A stretch of DNA of 64,000 nt, taken from positions 1-64,000 of the forward strand of contig NZ_VORZ01000001.1 of NCBI RefSeq assembly GCF_007997305.1, read 5' to 3'. Under the pieces are notes generated by a model. That model did not search any database. It was given only the letters and a program-made list of their open reading frames with translations, and was not told the DNA's origin. The translations under genes and the position numbers were made by a program. The DNA comes from Psychrobacter frigidicola (GTDB lineage: Bacteria; Pseudomonadota; Gammaproteobacteria; Pseudomonadales; Moraxellaceae). Shown here one piece after another: positions 38,311 through 49,931 of this stretch (positions are counted from its first letter, which is position 1; each line of letters starts with the position of its first letter).

Positions 38311-40086
38311 ATGGTCACGGTAGTCGAAAATATAGATCCTAAGATCAAGCTTGTACCAGCAGTTATTACAGAGCTGGAACTTAAGTATGCCGGTAAGTTT
38401 GTCATTCAGCAGACTGTCGATGAGATTCCAACAGTTTGGGTGGCGCGAGCTGACTTATTGGATGTTCTCTTGTTTCTACGTAAGCTGCCAAAGCCTTACG
38501 TTATGCTATTTGACTTATCGGCAATGGATGAGCGCTTACGCCAACATCGTGAAGGTCTACCTTCCAGTGATTTCACGGTGTTTTATCACTTAATGTCACT
38601 TGAGCGTAATAGTGATGTGCGCATTAAAGTGGCGCTTAGTGAAGATGACTTGAACGTGCCAAGCGCCACTAAAATTTGGCCAAATGCCAACTGGTATGAG
38701 CGTGAAGTGTGGGATATGTTTGGGGTTGTCTTTACTGGCCATCCACATTTAACTCGTATTTTATTACCCAAGTACTGGGAAGGCCATCCGCTGCGTAAAG
38801 AATATCATGCGCGCGCGACTGAATTTACCCCTTATTTCTTGAATACTGCTAAGCAGCAATATGAACAAGAAAACTTGCGCTTTGTTCCTGAAGAATGGGG
38901 TATGAAACGTTCAGGACGTGATGAGGACTTTATGTTCTTGAACATCGGTCCTAACCATCCTTCAGCGCATGGGGCGTTCAGATTGGTTTTGCAGTTGGAT
39001 GGTGAAGAAATTGTTGACTGTATTCCAGACATCGGCTATCACCACCGCGGCGCCGAAAAGATGGCCGAGCGCCAAACCTGGCATTCCTATATTCCTTATA
39101 CCGACCGCATTGATTATCTAGGCGGTGTGATGAATGAGCTGCCGTATATCATGTCGGTCGAAAAGCTGGCTGGTATTACTATTCCAGCGCGCGCTGAGAC
39201 CATTCGCGTGATGATGAGCGAGTTTTTCCGCATTACAAACAACTTGTTGTTTGTGGGTACCTTCATTCAAGATGCTGGTGGTATGACACCCGTTTTCTAT
39301 GCCTTTACTGATCGCCAAAAAGCGTATGATGTTATTGAAGCGGTAACTGGCTATCGGATGCATCCAGCATGGTTCCGTATCGGCGGTACGGCACACGATT
39401 TACCGCGCGGCTGGCAGCGTTTGGTTCGTGAGTTCTTAGAGTGGATGCCGAAACGTTTAGATGAGTATGTTAAAGCGGCGATGATGAATAGCGTACTTAA
39501 AGGTCGTACCCAAGGCGTTGCTCAATATGATGCTAAGCAAGCATTAGCTTGGGGTGTAACGGGCGCAGGTTTGCGTGCAACGGGTATTGATTTTGACCTG
39601 CGTAAAGCGCGTCCATATATGGGTTATGAGAACTTTGACTTTGAAGTGCCTATTGGCTATAACGGCGATGCTTATGATCGCTGTATGATAAAGATTGAAG
39701 AAATACGTCAATCAATGCGTATTATCAAACAATGCATGGATAATATGCCACAAGGCCCTTATAAAGCAGATCATCCATTAGCAGTACCACCACCGAAAGA
39801 CCGTACTCTAAATGATATTGAGACCTTGATTAACCATTTCTTATCAGTTTCTTGGGGGCCTGTGATGCCGGCGGGCGAATGCTCAACGATGGTCGAAGCT
39901 ACCAAAGGTCTAAATAGCTATTATATTACCTCGGATCACGCCACTATGAGCTATCGTACGCGTATTCGCACCCCAACATTTGCACATCTGCAACAGATGC
40001 CGTCAGTAATTAATGGCTCGTTAGTGTCTGACGCTATTATGTATTTAGCATCGATTGATATTGTTATGGCTGACTGTGACCGTTAA
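38311..40086 (+). CDS. nuoC: NADH-quinone oxidoreductase subunits C and D, fused
   Basis: A single 591-aa chain, the fused NuoCD form seen in many gammaproteobacteria. Residues about 1-185 form the NuoC part ([27 protein letters not shown]). From about 205 to the end is NuoD ([36 protein letters not shown]-like [13 protein letters not shown], and [19 protein letters not shown]). The NuoD part forms the quinone pocket with NuoB. GAAGGAAG lies before the ATG. Confidence 0.97.
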   Translation: MVTVVENIDPKIKLVPAVITELELKYAGKFVIQQTVDEIPTVWVARADLLDVLLFLRKLPKPYVMLFDLSAMDERLRQHREGLPSSDFTVFYHLMSLERNSDVRIKVALSEDDLNVPSATKIWPNANWYEREVWDMFGVVFTGHPHLTRILLPKYWEGHPLRKEYHARATEFTPYFLNTAKQQYEQENLRFVPEEWGMKRSGRDEDFMFLNIGPNHPSAHGAFRLVLQLDGEEIVDCIPDIGYHHRGAEKMAERQTWHSYIPYTDRIDYLGGVMNELPYIMSVEKLAGITIPARAETIRVMMSEFFRITNNLLFVGTFIQDAGGMTPVFYAFTDRQKAYDVIEAVTGYRMHPAWFRIGGTAHDLPRGWQRLVREFLEWMPKRLDEYVKAAMMNSVLKGRTQGVAQYDAKQALAWGVTGAGLRATGIDFDLRKARPYMGYENFDFEVPIGYNGDAYDRCMIKIEEIRQSMRIIKQCMDNMPQGPYKADHPLAVPPPKDRTLNDIETLINHFLSVSWGPVMPAGECSTMVEATKGLNSYYITSDHATMSYRTRIRTPTFAHLQQMPSVINGSLVSDAIMYLASIDIVMADCDR

Positions 40087-40257
40087 TTCGGTCTCAGTCA
40101 TTAAAGTAAAAAAACGTTAAAGTAAAAAATAAGTTAAACCCTATATTATTGCCAAATGGCACACCAAAACGCTGTAATGTTTGAATGTGGCGACAAGCGC
40201 AATATGGCTATAGTCGTCATAAGATAAAGCGGAATGAGTGAGGAAAGAAAAAATATT

Positions 40258-40767
40258 ATGAAAATTGTTTCCGATAAAATGCCAAAAGTAGATGTCGCAA
40301 GCATCCTTACTGCTGAAGAAATTGCAGCTATTAACGAGTTTGTACATCATTACCCGCATGCTCGTGCGGCCTCATTAGACTCGTTAAAAATAGTACAAAA
40401 GCGCAATGGCTGGGTCGATGATGCACAAGTAAATGCTATTGCCAATATTTTAGATATTCCGATGACAGATATGGATGGCGTTGCGACGTTTTTTAACCGT
40501 ATCTATCGTCAGCCAGTTGGTCGCCATGTCATCTTGATTTGTGATTCTGTAGCGTGCTTTTTAACCGGCTACGAAGCGCTGTCCACGGAGCTTAGATCTC
40601 AGCTGGGTATAGAGTATGGTCAAACCACTGCTGATGGTCGCTTTACTTTATTACCAATTTGCTGTTTAGGTAACTGTGATAAAGGTCCTGCTGTATTGAT
40701 TGATGAAGACACTTATGGCCCTGTTCAGCCCGATGAAGTCGCGCAATTATTGGAGCTATACGCATGA
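40258..40767 (+). CDS. nuoE: NADH-quinone oxidoreductase subunit E
   Basis: A thioredoxin-fold subunit with the [2Fe-2S] cluster N1a. The four ligands are the two Cys of ICDSVACF and the two of [11 protein letters not shown] choose the ATG at 40258 (169 aa, near the E. coli 166), as GAGGAAAG lies about 10 nt upstream; an ATG at 40234 in frame would add eight residues and lacks a site. The 3' end overlaps nuoF by four bases (ATGA), which implies coupled translation. Confidence 0.96.
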   Translation: MKIVSDKMPKVDVASILTAEEIAAINEFVHHYPHARAASLDSLKIVQKRNGWVDDAQVNAIANILDIPMTDMDGVATFFNRIYRQPVGRHVILICDSVACFLTGYEALSTELRSQLGIEYGQTTADGRFTLLPICCLGNCDKGPAVLIDEDTYGPVQPDEVAQLLELYA

Positions 40768-42188
40768 GATTAACCGTTTCAGAGCAAATTGCTCTTCGCA
40801 GTCAAGGCAAAGCACCAAGCCAATTAAATGAGCAGCGCATCCCTGTGTATGGCGACAAAGCAACTGCCACTAGTGAAACCAAACCATTGACATGGCGCTT
40901 GGCACATCATGATGCAGTATTAGATCTAGCGACTTATGAATCACTTCGCGGTTTTGAAGCGTTAAAGATGGCTTTAAATCAATCGCCAGATGCTACTTTA
41001 ACCACTATTAAAGAAGCAGTCGTCAAAGGTCGCGGTGGTGCAGGTTTCCCAGCAGGTATTAAATGGTCGCTAATGGCGCCACCGGATGGCGGACCACGTT
41101 ATTTAGTGTGTAATGCTGATGAGATGGAACCGGGTACTTTTAAAGACAGATTACTCATGGAGCGCCTGCCACTTCAGCTTATCGAAGGCATGTTAATATC
41201 TGCCTATGCTATTGGTGCAACCGCTGGATATATCTTTATCCGCGGTGAGTATATTCTTGCAGCCGAACGTCTTGCCACTGCTATTGAAGAATTAAAGGCC
41301 AATAATCTCGTTGGTGATAATATTTTAGGCACAGACTTTAGTTTTGATTTGCATGTACATACGGGTGCCGGTCGCTATATCTGCGGTGAAGAGACAGCGC
41401 TACTCAATTGTTTAGAAGGTCGCCGTGCCAATCCACGTACGAAACCACCCTTTCCACAGGTATCAGGAGCATGGGGACGACCAACTGTCGTCAATAACGT
41501 TGAAACCCTTCATAATGTGTCAGCTATTATCCTGCATGGTAGTAAATGGTATCAAGACTTACCAAAAGCGAAAGGCGTGGTTGAGACACCCGGTACTAAG
41601 CTATTTGGCTGTTCAGGTCTGGTCAATGATCCGGGTCTTTGGGAGTTGCCATTTGGATATACCGCACGTGAAATCATCGAAGATTTCGCAGGTGGTATGC
41701 AAGAGGGCCGTACGCTTAAAGCCTGGTTACCAGGCGGTGCATCAACTGACTTCTTAACGGCTGATCATTTAGATACGGTTGTCGATTTTGATACCATTCA
41801 AAAAGCCGGTAGTCGTATGGGTACTGGTCTATTGATGGTGGTCGATGAAGAACAAGACATGGTGCCATTACTACGCAATCTTGAGATATTCTTTCAACGT
41901 GAATCATGTGGTTGGTGTACGCCTTGCCGTGATGGTTTGCCTTGGGGTGTTAAACTATTGACAGCTATAAATGATGGTGAAGGGCAGATTGGCGATGTTG
42001 AGAAATTAGAAGAGTTAACTCGTGACTTATGGATTGGTAAAACTTTCTGCGCGCATGCCCCTGGCGCTATGGAACCATTGATGAGTGCGATTAAATATTT
42101 CCGTCCTGAGTTTGATCAGAAGATTGCACAGGCGGTTGGTGTAGATGTCATTGAGGCTGCAGCCAATCAACAGCCAGATGTAAAATAA
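40764..42188 (+). CDS. nuoF: NADH-quinone oxidoreductase subunit F
   Basis: The NADH-binding flavoprotein of complex I, 474 aa. [13 protein letters not shown] is the FMN/NADH glycine-rich loop, and [21 protein letters not shown] and VNNVETLHN are family signatures. Cluster N3 ligands are in [12 protein letters not shown] plus Cys in [11 protein letters not shown]. It accepts hydride from NADH on FMN and passes electrons to N3. The C-terminal tail is slightly longer than in E. coli (445 aa). Confidence 0.97.
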   Translation: MRLTVSEQIALRSQGKAPSQLNEQRIPVYGDKATATSETKPLTWRLAHHDAVLDLATYESLRGFEALKMALNQSPDATLTTIKEAVVKGRGGAGFPAGIKWSLMAPPDGGPRYLVCNADEMEPGTFKDRLLMERLPLQLIEGMLISAYAIGATAGYIFIRGEYILAAERLATAIEELKANNLVGDNILGTDFSFDLHVHTGAGRYICGEETALLNCLEGRRANPRTKPPFPQVSGAWGRPTVVNNVETLHNVSAIILHGSKWYQDLPKAKGVVETPGTKLFGCSGLVNDPGLWELPFGYTAREIIEDFAGGMQEGRTLKAWLPGGASTDFLTADHLDTVVDFDTIQKAGSRMGTGLLMVVDEEQDMVPLLRNLEIFFQRESCGWCTPCRDGLPWGVKLLTAINDGEGQIGDVEKLEELTRDLWIGKTFCAHAPGAMEPLMSAIKYFRPEFDQKIAQAVGVDVIEAAANQQPDVK

Positions 42189-42198
42189 GGAGAGCGGC

Positions 42199-45100
42199 AT
42201 GGCAGTCATACATATTGATGGAACCACTGTCGAAGTAGATAGCGCAGACAACTTGCTACAAGCATGCTTGTCACTCGGCATTGATGTGCCGTATTTTTGT
42301 TATCACCCAGCCCTTGGCTCAGTCGGCTCTTGCCGTCAGTGCGCGGTTAAGCAATATCAAAGTAAAGAAGATTTGGAAGCGGGTCGTGGCAGGTTAGTAA
42401 TGTCATGTATGGTTGCGCCAACTGATGATATGTATATCTCAGTAACAGATGACGAAGCTAAGGCTTTTCGTAAGTCGATGGTTGAGCTATTGATGGTCAA
42501 CCACCCGCATGACTGTCCAACCTGTGAAGAGGGTGGACATTGTCATTTGCAAGATATGACTTATATGTCAGGTCATAGTCGTCGTCGCTATCGCTTTACC
42601 AAACGCACCCATCATAATCAAGAGCTTGGTCCTTTTATCGCTCATGAGATGAACCGTTGTATCGCTTGCTATCGTTGCGTACGTTTTTATAAAGACTATG
42701 CCGGCGGTGAAGATTTGGGTGTTTATGGCTCGAATGAACGCGTTTATTTTGGTCGTGATAAAGATGGTCAGTTTGAAAGTGAGTTCTCAGGTAACTTAAC
42801 TGAAGTATGCCCAACGGGTGTATTTACTGATAAAACTCATTCTGAACGCTATAACCGTAAATGGGATATGCAGTATGCGCCAAGCATCTGTCATGGCTGT
42901 TCTGCGGGTTGTAATATCTCAGCGGGTGAGCGTTATGGCGAATTGCGCCGGATCGAAAACCGTTATAACGGTGAAGTAAACCGTTACTTCCTATGTGACC
43001 GTGGTCGCTTTGGTTATGGCTACGTCAACCGTGAAGATCGCCCAACACAAGCGCTTGAGCGTATTAATGACAAGCATGTCAAAATCAATATTGACTATGC
43101 GCTTGATGGAACCATCAACCGTCTAAAAGATAAAAAAGTCATCGGTATTGGGTCACCACGCGCCAGCCTTGAGACTAACTTTGCGCTAAAAAACCTCGTT
43201 GGCTTTGATAACTTCTCAACGGGTCTCAATCATCAACAGCAAGCACTAGTCAATAAATGTATCGAAGTGTTAAGTACTGAAGGTATTTATAACCCAGGCA
43301 TGACTGATATTGAAAGTCATGATGCGGTACTAATTTTAGGCGAAGATATCACCCAGACCTCATCACGAGTGGCTTTGTCTATTCGCCAAGCTGCGAAAAA
43401 CGAAGCGCTTAAGATGGCCGCCGCTGTTAAGACTCAAGCATGGTTAGCAGAGCCGGTACAACGTATCGCTCAAGGTGCGCTGAGCCCCGTTTATATTATT
43501 GATGTGACGCAAACTAAGCTTGACGATATTAGTAAAGTCAGCGTTGTAGCGACGCCTGAAGATATCACTAAACTTGGCTTTAAAGTCGCCGATGAGATTG
43601 CAAAACTAGCTGATGATTTAGCAGAAATTAAAGCGCCTGATTCAGAACAGGATGCTGCCAATATTGATATTGATCCGATGCAGGCGCTTGCACAGCAAAT
43701 CGCTTATGACTTAGTGCAAGCCGATAAGCCGTTAGTGTTATCCGGTAGCAGTTTATCGTCTATCACTTTAATAGAAGCAGCGGCGCAGATTACGCAAGCT
43801 TTAAGTCAAAAGCGTGCAGCGATTAAAGCGACTGAGCATGAGCATGTTGAAACTTATAATGCCAAAGTTCAAGCTGCCGAACAGCAAGCGCAAACTGCGC
43901 AACAGACTGAAGATCAAGAGTTGGCCGCTAAGCCTGATAAACCTGAAACGGGTACTAATAAAGACGAGCAGGATAATGTTGAGCGCGAACCAGCTGAAAA
44001 ACTTGAGCTAAAACAAGAAAACCCTCACTACCATGCACAAGCCAGTATTTACCTTACTGTTCCAGATGCTAATAGCATGGGCGTATGCCTACTAAGTGGC
44101 AAATCAGTAGAAGAGCTGCTGGCTACAGATTTTGATGTGGTCGTGGTTGCCGAAAATCAGTTAACTGATGCTATTGATGTGCTCAAGCTAACACAGCTAT
44201 TAGCGGATAAAACAGTGATTGCACTCGATCATCAACTGCTTGATTGGCATAAAGATGTTGATATTGTGCTACCAGCAGCCAGCTTTGCCGAAGCGGATGG
44301 TACGTTGGTTTCCGCTGAAGGCCGCGCTCAGCGCTTCTTCCAAGTGTATGATAATAACTATTATCATCCGCTTAGTAGTATTAAAGAAGGCTGGCGCTGG
44401 TTACATGCGATTCATAGCAGCTTAATGGGCAAACCAGTGGATTGGATGCAATTGGACGATGTGATTGATGCCTTAATAGCGACTCATCCTAAGCTTGCTG
44501 GTATTAAAGCGGCAGCGCCTGATGCTGATTATCGCATTACTGGACTAAAAATTGCTCGTGAGCCACGCCGTTATTCAGGTCGTACGGCGATGCGTGCACC
44601 GATATCTGTGCACGAGCCTATGCAGCCAAAAGATTGGGATACGGCTTTAACCTTTTCAATGGAAGGCTATAGTGGTACTCAAACGCCAAGCTCTATGATT
44701 CCATTTGCCCAATCGGCAGGCTGGAACTCCCCACAAGCATGGAATAAATATCAAGATAAAGTGGGTGGTAGCCTAAAGAAAGGCGATCCAGGTGTGCGTT
44801 TGTTTGATTATTTAGAGCGCTTAGCCATACGTCAATATGTAGCGCCGCAAACGACCTCTTTAATGCTGACTGATATGCAGCAAGGGCAAGCAAAACTTGT
44901 GCCTATCTATAATATTTATGCCAGTTCAATGATGGCATCACGTAGTGCAGTCGTTGCTGAACAATTACCAATTGCGACATGGCGTATTGGGATTGACGAT
45001 GCTAAAGAATGGCACATTGCCGCTGGTGATTACTTAGCGATAGAAATTGATAAACAGCAAATTACCTTGCCTGTGCAACTGGTACATTACTTAGCAGAAG

Positions 45101-45294
45101 GTTGTATTGGCTATCCGGTTGGGCAAGTAAGCATTATCCATCCGTCATTGCCAGCATCCGTGCATAAAGTTGATGCACCTGCAGCTGCCGTCACTTTGTC
45201 TGGAGCAATGGCAGACGATAGCGCTTTAATAGCTGGATCTAACATTAATTCTAACAGCGCGGCGGTTGTATCGACCACCACTCAAGAGGTGTAA
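42199..45294 (+). CDS. nuoG: NADH-quinone oxidoreductase subunit G, with large insert
   Basis: The largest peripheral subunit, 1031 aa against 908 in E. coli. N-terminal [2Fe-2S] ligands are Cys34, 45, 48 and 70. The His-containing cluster uses His102, Cys106, 109 and 115. Another 4Fe-4S cluster uses Cys154, 157, 160 and 204. The N7 cluster CxxCxxxC at 231-238 plus Cys266 is also present. The rest is a molybdopterin-oxidoreductase-like domain. Residues about 543-608 are an Ala/Gln/Glu/Lys-rich low-complexity stretch, predicted to be disordered or a flexible helix. AAGGAG precedes the ATG. Confidence 0.97.
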   Translation: MAVIHIDGTTVEVDSADNLLQACLSLGIDVPYFCYHPALGSVGSCRQCAVKQYQSKEDLEAGRGRLVMSCMVAPTDDMYISVTDDEAKAFRKSMVELLMVNHPHDCPTCEEGGHCHLQDMTYMSGHSRRRYRFTKRTHHNQELGPFIAHEMNRCIACYRCVRFYKDYAGGEDLGVYGSNERVYFGRDKDGQFESEFSGNLTEVCPTGVFTDKTHSERYNRKWDMQYAPSICHGCSAGCNISAGERYGELRRIENRYNGEVNRYFLCDRGRFGYGYVNREDRPTQALERINDKHVKINIDYALDGTINRLKDKKVIGIGSPRASLETNFALKNLVGFDNFSTGLNHQQQALVNKCIEVLSTEGIYNPGMTDIESHDAVLILGEDITQTSSRVALSIRQAAKNEALKMAAAVKTQAWLAEPVQRIAQGALSPVYIIDVTQTKLDDISKVSVVATPEDITKLGFKVADEIAKLADDLAEIKAPDSEQDAANIDIDPMQALAQQIAYDLVQADKPLVLSGSSLSSITLIEAAAQITQALSQKRAAIKATEHEHVETYNAKVQAAEQQAQTAQQTEDQELAAKPDKPETGTNKDEQDNVEREPAEKLELKQENPHYHAQASIYLTVPDANSMGVCLLSGKSVEELLATDFDVVVVAENQLTDAIDVLKLTQLLADKTVIALDHQLLDWHKDVDIVLPAASFAEADGTLVSAEGRAQRFFQVYDNNYYHPLSSIKEGWRWLHAIHSSLMGKPVDWMQLDDVIDALIATHPKLAGIKAAAPDADYRITGLKIAREPRRYSGRTAMRAPISVHEPMQPKDWDTALTFSMEGYSGTQTPSSMIPFAQSAGWNSPQAWNKYQDKVGGSLKKGDPGVRLFDYLERLAIRQYVAPQTTSLMLTDMQQGQAKLVPIYNIYASSMMASRSAVVAEQLPIATWRIGIDDAKEWHIAAGDYLAIEIDKQQITLPVQLVHYLAEGCIGYPVGQVSIIHPSLPASVHKVDAPAAAVTLSGAMADDSALIAGSNINSNSAAVVSTTTQEV

Positions 45295-45295
45295 T

Positions 45296-46339
45296 ATGTC
45301 AGTGACCCGTATTATTCCTGATGTGCCAAGCTTTTTAGCCAACATGATGACTTTCGACACTTGGTCAATTCTATTTATGGTTGTACAGTCATTGGTTATC
45401 TTTTTAGTGGTCGTTATTGTTGCCGCGATGATGATTGTCTATGAGCGCCGGATGCTTGCCTTGTGGCAGGATCGTTATGGCCCCAACCGTGTAGGGCCTT
45501 TTGGCTCCTTACAACTGGTTGCCGATATGCTCAAAATCTTCTTTAAAGAAGATTGGACGCCAAAATTTACCGATAAATTCATTTTTACTTTGGCACCTGC
45601 GGTCGCAATGTTCACTGCACTTGCCTCTTTTGCCATTATTCCAATATCACCAACTCTGGGAGTAGCAGATTGGGATATTGGTATTTTATTCTTCTTTGCC
45701 ATGGCAGGTATTGCAGTCTATGCAGTTATGTTTGGTGGCTGGGCATCAGCGAATAAATTCTCGCTACTTGGCGGTTTGCGTTCAGCCGCGCAAACCATTA
45801 GTTACGAGGTGTTCTTAGGCTTATCGTTAATGGGTGTGGTCGCCTTGACCGGCTCTTTTAACTTACGTGCGATTGTTGAAGCGCAGGTTGATGGCTGGTA
45901 TATCATTCCGCAGTTTTTCGGGTTTTTGACTTTTGTAGTAGCGGGAGTTGCGGTGACCCATAGACATCCGTTTGACCAACCAGAAGCTGAGCAGGAACTT
46001 GCTGAAGGTTATCATGTTGAATATTCGGGCATGAAGTTTGGTATGTTCTTTATTGGTGAATACGTTAACGTGGTATTGATATCAGCACTAATGACTTGCC
46101 TGTTTTTTGGCGGCTGGCTGGCACCTTTTAACTTAAATATTCCGTTTATTCCGCCTGCTTTTTGGTTCATGATTAAGACGTTATTTTTTATGACGATGTT
46201 TATTTTGGCACGGGGCTCACTCATGCGTCCGCGCTATGATCAGGTGATGAATTTTGGTTGGAAAGTTTGCTTGCCGGTAACTTTGATTAACCTGCTGGTT
46301 ACGGCAGCGGTCATTTTGATTTTTTCTCCAACGCTGTAG
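45296..46339 (+). CDS. nuoH: NADH-quinone oxidoreductase subunit H
   Basis: The membrane subunit that joins the two arms and forms part of the quinone channel, 347 aa from the ATG at 45296, one base after the nuoG stop. The open frame extends upstream into nuoG, but MSVTRIIPD is the natural start. Eight hydrophobic helices are seen. The loops [18 protein letters not shown] and [20 protein letters not shown] are the conserved quinone-site segments. Confidence 0.97.
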   Translation: MSVTRIIPDVPSFLANMMTFDTWSILFMVVQSLVIFLVVVIVAAMMIVYERRMLALWQDRYGPNRVGPFGSLQLVADMLKIFFKEDWTPKFTDKFIFTLAPAVAMFTALASFAIIPISPTLGVADWDIGILFFFAMAGIAVYAVMFGGWASANKFSLLGGLRSAAQTISYEVFLGLSLMGVVALTGSFNLRAIVEAQVDGWYIIPQFFGFLTFVVAGVAVTHRHPFDQPEAEQELAEGYHVEYSGMKFGMFFIGEYVNVVLISALMTCLFFGGWLAPFNLNIPFIPPAFWFMIKTLFFMTMFILARGSLMRPRYDQVMNFGWKVCLPVTLINLLVTAAVILIFSPTL

Positions 46340-46394
46340 TCATCTTTAGCCATTGCTGATGAGTTAGGGTAAAGCTGATAAGGATTATAATCCC

Positions 46395-46943
46395 ATGTTT
46401 ACTACGATAAAAAAGACTGTCATTGGTATATTTACCATTGTCCGCAGCATGTGGATGGTCAATAGTCATGCGATCCGTCCGCGCGATACCATCTTATATC
46501 CTGAAGTACCGGTACCCGTACCGCCACGATTTCGAGGGCGTATTATATTGTCACGCGATCCTGATGGTGATGAGCGCTGTGTTGCTTGTAACTTATGTGC
46601 AGTTGCTTGCCCAGTCGGCTGTATTTCTCTGCAAAAAGCTGAGCGTGAAGATGGGCGCTGGTATCCAGAGTTTTTTCGGATTAATTTTTCGCGCTGTATT
46701 TTTTGTGGACTGTGCGAAGAGGCCTGTCCAACGACAGCCATTCAGATGACCCCTGATTTTGAGATGGGCGAATATGTGCGTCAAGACTTGGTGTATGAAA
46801 AAGAGCACTTGTTAATATCAGGACCGGGTAAGTATCCTGACTATAATTATTATCGCGTATCTGGTATGGCGGTGGCAGATAAACCAAAAGGCGCGGCGCA
46901 AAATGAAGCGGCACCTATTGATCTAAGGAGTTTACTGCCATGA
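46395..46943 (+). CDS. nuoI: NADH-quinone oxidoreductase subunit I
   Basis: A ferredoxin-like subunit of 182 aa with two 4Fe-4S clusters (N6a, N6b). Ligand blocks are [16 protein letters not shown] and [16 protein letters not shown]. It relays electrons to N2 on NuoB. The stop overlaps the nuoJ start. Confidence 0.97.
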   Translation: MFTTIKKTVIGIFTIVRSMWMVNSHAIRPRDTILYPEVPVPVPPRFRGRIILSRDPDGDERCVACNLCAVACPVGCISLQKAEREDGRWYPEFFRINFSRCIFCGLCEEACPTTAIQMTPDFEMGEYVRQDLVYEKEHLLISGPGKYPDYNYYRVSGMAVADKPKGAAQNEAAPIDLRSLLP

Positions 46944-47644
46944 TGACTGTTTTAAACAATCCTGATTTGGTGGGATTCTATGCGCTTGCTGCGGTGGCGA
47001 TATTTGCCAGCCTACGCGTCGTTATGCATCCTAACCCTGTGCACGCCATATTAGCGATGATTGTATCGCTCTTGGCTGTCGCTGGTATTTTATTTATACT
47101 CGGTGCTCCCTTTGCAGGGGCCCTTGAAATTGTAGTTTATGCTGGCGCTATCCTAATCTTGTTCGTTTTTGTAATTATGATGCTCAATTTAGGGATGGCA
47201 AATGAGGCGCGAGAAGAGAGCTGGCTTAATGCCAAAACATGGGCGGTGCCGACAGGACTGACCATTATTATTGCCGTGGTGCTCTATGCATTGATTGGTC
47301 TTAACGACAATGAAGCAGCGGTTATTGGCGGGATTACTGTTCCTGCAAAAGCGGTGGGGACGGTATTATTTAGCAAATATATTATGTTGGTAGAAGTGGC
47401 AGCTTTACTGTTATTAGCAGCGCTAGTCGCCGCTTATCATTTGGGTAAAGAGTCTCTTAATGATGAGATTACTACTGATAATAACCCAGATATTGATAGA
47501 CGTGCCGACGGATTTAAAGACTATTTACTTCGCGATAATGGCATTGATTCTACGATTCAAACGCCTGAGCCCTATGAGTATAAAGATGTTGACCCTCATG
47601 ACTATGTTGGTATTCAGAAAGTCACGCGTAAGGAGTCAGACTGA
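46940..47644 (+). CDS. nuoJ: NADH-quinone oxidoreductase subunit J
   Basis: A membrane subunit of complex I, 234 aa against 184 in E. coli. Five hydrophobic helices are seen in residues 10-167; [23 protein letters not shown] is the conserved TM3 with its pi-bulge region. A hydrophilic, acidic C-terminal extension of about 64 residues (171-234) follows YHLGKESLN. The start overlaps nuoI by four bases and the stop overlaps nuoK. Confidence 0.96.
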   Translation: MMTVLNNPDLVGFYALAAVAIFASLRVVMHPNPVHAILAMIVSLLAVAGILFILGAPFAGALEIVVYAGAILILFVFVIMMLNLGMANEAREESWLNAKTWAVPTGLTIIIAVVLYALIGLNDNEAAVIGGITVPAKAVGTVLFSKYIMLVEVAALLLLAALVAAYHLGKESLNDEITTDNNPDIDRRADGFKDYLLRDNGIDSTIQTPEPYEYKDVDPHDYVGIQKVTRKESD

Positions 47645-48051
47645 TGGTACAAGCAGTAAGTATGGCACAAGAGGTGTCAAACGTGCCATTTTCCCACGAG
47701 GTGGCAGGTTTAGTACAGCCAGTCGCTGAGGTGCAGAATGTATTGGGTATGATACCTATGAGCCACGGACTAATATTGGCAGGTATTTTATTTGCCATAG
47801 GTTTGTGCGGTGTTATGGTACGACGTAACTTTTTATTCATGCTGATGAGTCTTGAGATCATGATGAATGCAGCAGCACTGGCATTTGTGGTGGCAGGCAG
47901 TCGCTGGGTCGATCCAGATGGACAGATTATGTTTATCTTTATATTGACGTTAGCTGCGGCTGAAGCTTCAATTGGTCTGGCAATATTATTGCAGTTTTAT
48001 CATAAGCGTGGACATCTCGATGTCGACAGCGCCAATGAGATGAAAGGATGA
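47644..48051 (+). CDS. nuoK: NADH-quinone oxidoreductase subunit K
   Basis: A small three-helix membrane subunit in the proton pathway. The conserved core begins [16 protein letters not shown] and carries [14 protein letters not shown] with the functionally important Glu in TM2; TM3 is [19 protein letters not shown]. From 47644 the product is 135 aa, about 35 longer than usual at the N-terminus. That start has TAAGGAG 10 nt upstream and overlaps the nuoJ stop, whereas the internal ATG at 47749 has no good site, so the longer form is the better supported reading. Confidence 0.93.
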   Translation: MVQAVSMAQEVSNVPFSHEVAGLVQPVAEVQNVLGMIPMSHGLILAGILFAIGLCGVMVRRNFLFMLMSLEIMMNAAALAFVVAGSRWVDPDGQIMFIFILTLAAAEASIGLAILLQFYHKRGHLDVDSANEMKG

Positions 48052-48055
48052 TGTC

Positions 48056-49930
48056 ATGAGTTTATTACCATTAACCTTTATATTTCCGCTCATTGGCTTT
48101 TTGATTTTAGCCTTTATGCGTGATCGGTTAACTGAACAAGCAGCTGCGTTTGTTGGTGTGGGTAGCATGTTGCTATCGGCATTATGTACGTTGGTTGTTA
48201 GCTTTACTTTTTTAACGACCTATCCGGCAGGAACGGTGGTAGAGATGCCGCTATGGACTTGGTTTCAGGTAGGCGACTTTGCGCCAAGTTTTGGCCTAAG
48301 TTTTGACGGCCTAGCACTAACGATGATCGGTGTGATCACCGGCATTGGTTTTTTGATTCACCTGTTTGCCGCATGGTATATGAAAGGTGAGTCAGGTTTT
48401 GCACGCTTCTTTAGTTATATGAATTTATTCGTTGCCAGCATGTTGCTATTGGTACTGGGCGATAATTTATTATTATTATATCTTGGCTGGGAAGGCGTTG
48501 GCATTTGCTCTTATTTGCTTATTGGTTTTTACTTTCAAGATCGTGCCAATGGTCGGGCTGCCATGAAAGCCTTTACAGTAACCCGTGTCGGTGATGTGTT
48601 CTTAGCATTCGGGCTGTTCTTGTTATTCCGTGAATTCGGTACGCTTAATATTCAAGAAATTATTACCCGCGCGCCTGATGTGTTCGATATTAATAACCCA
48701 ACGATGATTTTGACCACCATGATGTTGGTTGGTGGCGCGATGGGTAAGTCGGCGCAATTGCCGTTACATACCTGGCTTGCTGATGCGATGGCGGGACCAA
48801 CGCCGGTATCGGCCTTGATTCACGCAGCAACTATGGTTACCGCTGGGGTTTATTTAATCGCCCGTATGCATCCGTTATTTTTACTGACTCCTGGCGTATT
48901 GCTATATTGGGTCGGTGCCGTTGGTGCTTTAACTCTGACGGTTGGTGGACTATGCGCGCTGGCGCAGACCGATATCAAGCGTATCCTTGCTTATTCAACC
49001 ATGAGCCAAATTGGCTATATGTTCTTAGCCTTAGGCGTTGGCGCATGGCAAGGAGCAATCTTCCATTTGATGGCGCATGCTTTCTTTAAAGCGTTGCTAT
49101 TCTTATCGTCAGGTGCCGTTATACTTTCTGTCCATCATGAGCAAAATATCTTTAAGATGGGCGGTTTACGTAAGAAGATACCTTTAGTGTTTTGGTGTTA
49201 TATCGTCGGCGGCGGTGCACTTGCTGCAATACCTTGGGTTACGGTTGGTTTCTATTCAAAAGAAGCGATTCTTTGGGAAACTTATGCCACAGGTCATCAA
49301 GTCTTATTCTATATGGGTGTATTCGGTGCTTTCTTAACAGCGCTATATACTTTCCGTATGATCTGGATTGTCTTTTTTGGCGAAGAAAAAACGCCAGCGC
49401 ACAAGCTCTCAGGAGTGTCGTATTGGTTGCCGCTTAGCGTGCTATTAGTTCTATCAACCGCAGTAGGTGCTTTTATCACACCGCCGTTACAAGGTGTGTT
49501 ACCAGAAAGCGTTGGTCATTTATTAGAAGTGGCAAATCAAGCACAGGGTAAACATACTGCTGAGTTTATCGCTATGGGTGCAATGCTCGCCGGTTTAGTG
49601 TTAGCAGCCTTATTATATGTAGTGAATAAAGGCCGAATGCTAGTGAGCTTTAAGCGTTCACGTATTGGCAGCGCATTATATTATTGGTGTTATCACGGTA
49701 TGGGCTTCGATGCCCTATACGATTTGGTTTTCGTAAAACCTTTTTTATTCATTGGCCGCTTATTCAAAGCCGACCCTGTTGATAAAACATGGAATATATT
49801 GCCAATGCTGGCGTCAGCGGGCAATAAAGCGTTGTCTGCAACGCAAACTGGGTCGCTTCGAGGCTATGCTGCAAGCTTTGGCTTGGGTGTTGCTGTACTG
49901 TTGGTGCTGGTAATGATGACGGTGGTATAA
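48056..49930 (+). CDS. nuoL: NADH-quinone oxidoreductase subunit L
   Basis: The distal antiporter-like proton-pumping subunit, 624 aa (E. coli 613). LYLGWEGVGICSYLLIGFY includes the essential TM5 Glu; HTWLADAMAGPTPVSALIHAATMVTAGVYL is the core, and IKRILAYSTMSQIGYMFLALGVG carries the broken-helix region. The lateral amphipathic helix and final TM anchor are expected near residues 540-620. Confidence 0.97.
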   Translation: MSLLPLTFIFPLIGFLILAFMRDRLTEQAAAFVGVGSMLLSALCTLVVSFTFLTTYPAGTVVEMPLWTWFQVGDFAPSFGLSFDGLALTMIGVITGIGFLIHLFAAWYMKGESGFARFFSYMNLFVASMLLLVLGDNLLLLYLGWEGVGICSYLLIGFYFQDRANGRAAMKAFTVTRVGDVFLAFGLFLLFREFGTLNIQEIITRAPDVFDINNPTMILTTMMLVGGAMGKSAQLPLHTWLADAMAGPTPVSALIHAATMVTAGVYLIARMHPLFLLTPGVLLYWVGAVGALTLTVGGLCALAQTDIKRILAYSTMSQIGYMFLALGVGAWQGAIFHLMAHAFFKALLFLSSGAVILSVHHEQNIFKMGGLRKKIPLVFWCYIVGGGALAAIPWVTVGFYSKEAILWETYATGHQVLFYMGVFGAFLTALYTFRMIWIVFFGEEKTPAHKLSGVSYWLPLSVLLVLSTAVGAFITPPLQGVLPESVGHLLEVANQAQGKHTAEFIAMGAMLAGLVLAALLYVVNKGRMLVSFKRSRIGSALYYWCYHGMGFDALYDLVFVKPFLFIGRLFKADPVDKTWNILPMLASAGNKALSATQTGSLRGYAASFGLGVAVLLVLVMMTVV

Positions 49931-49931
49931 G

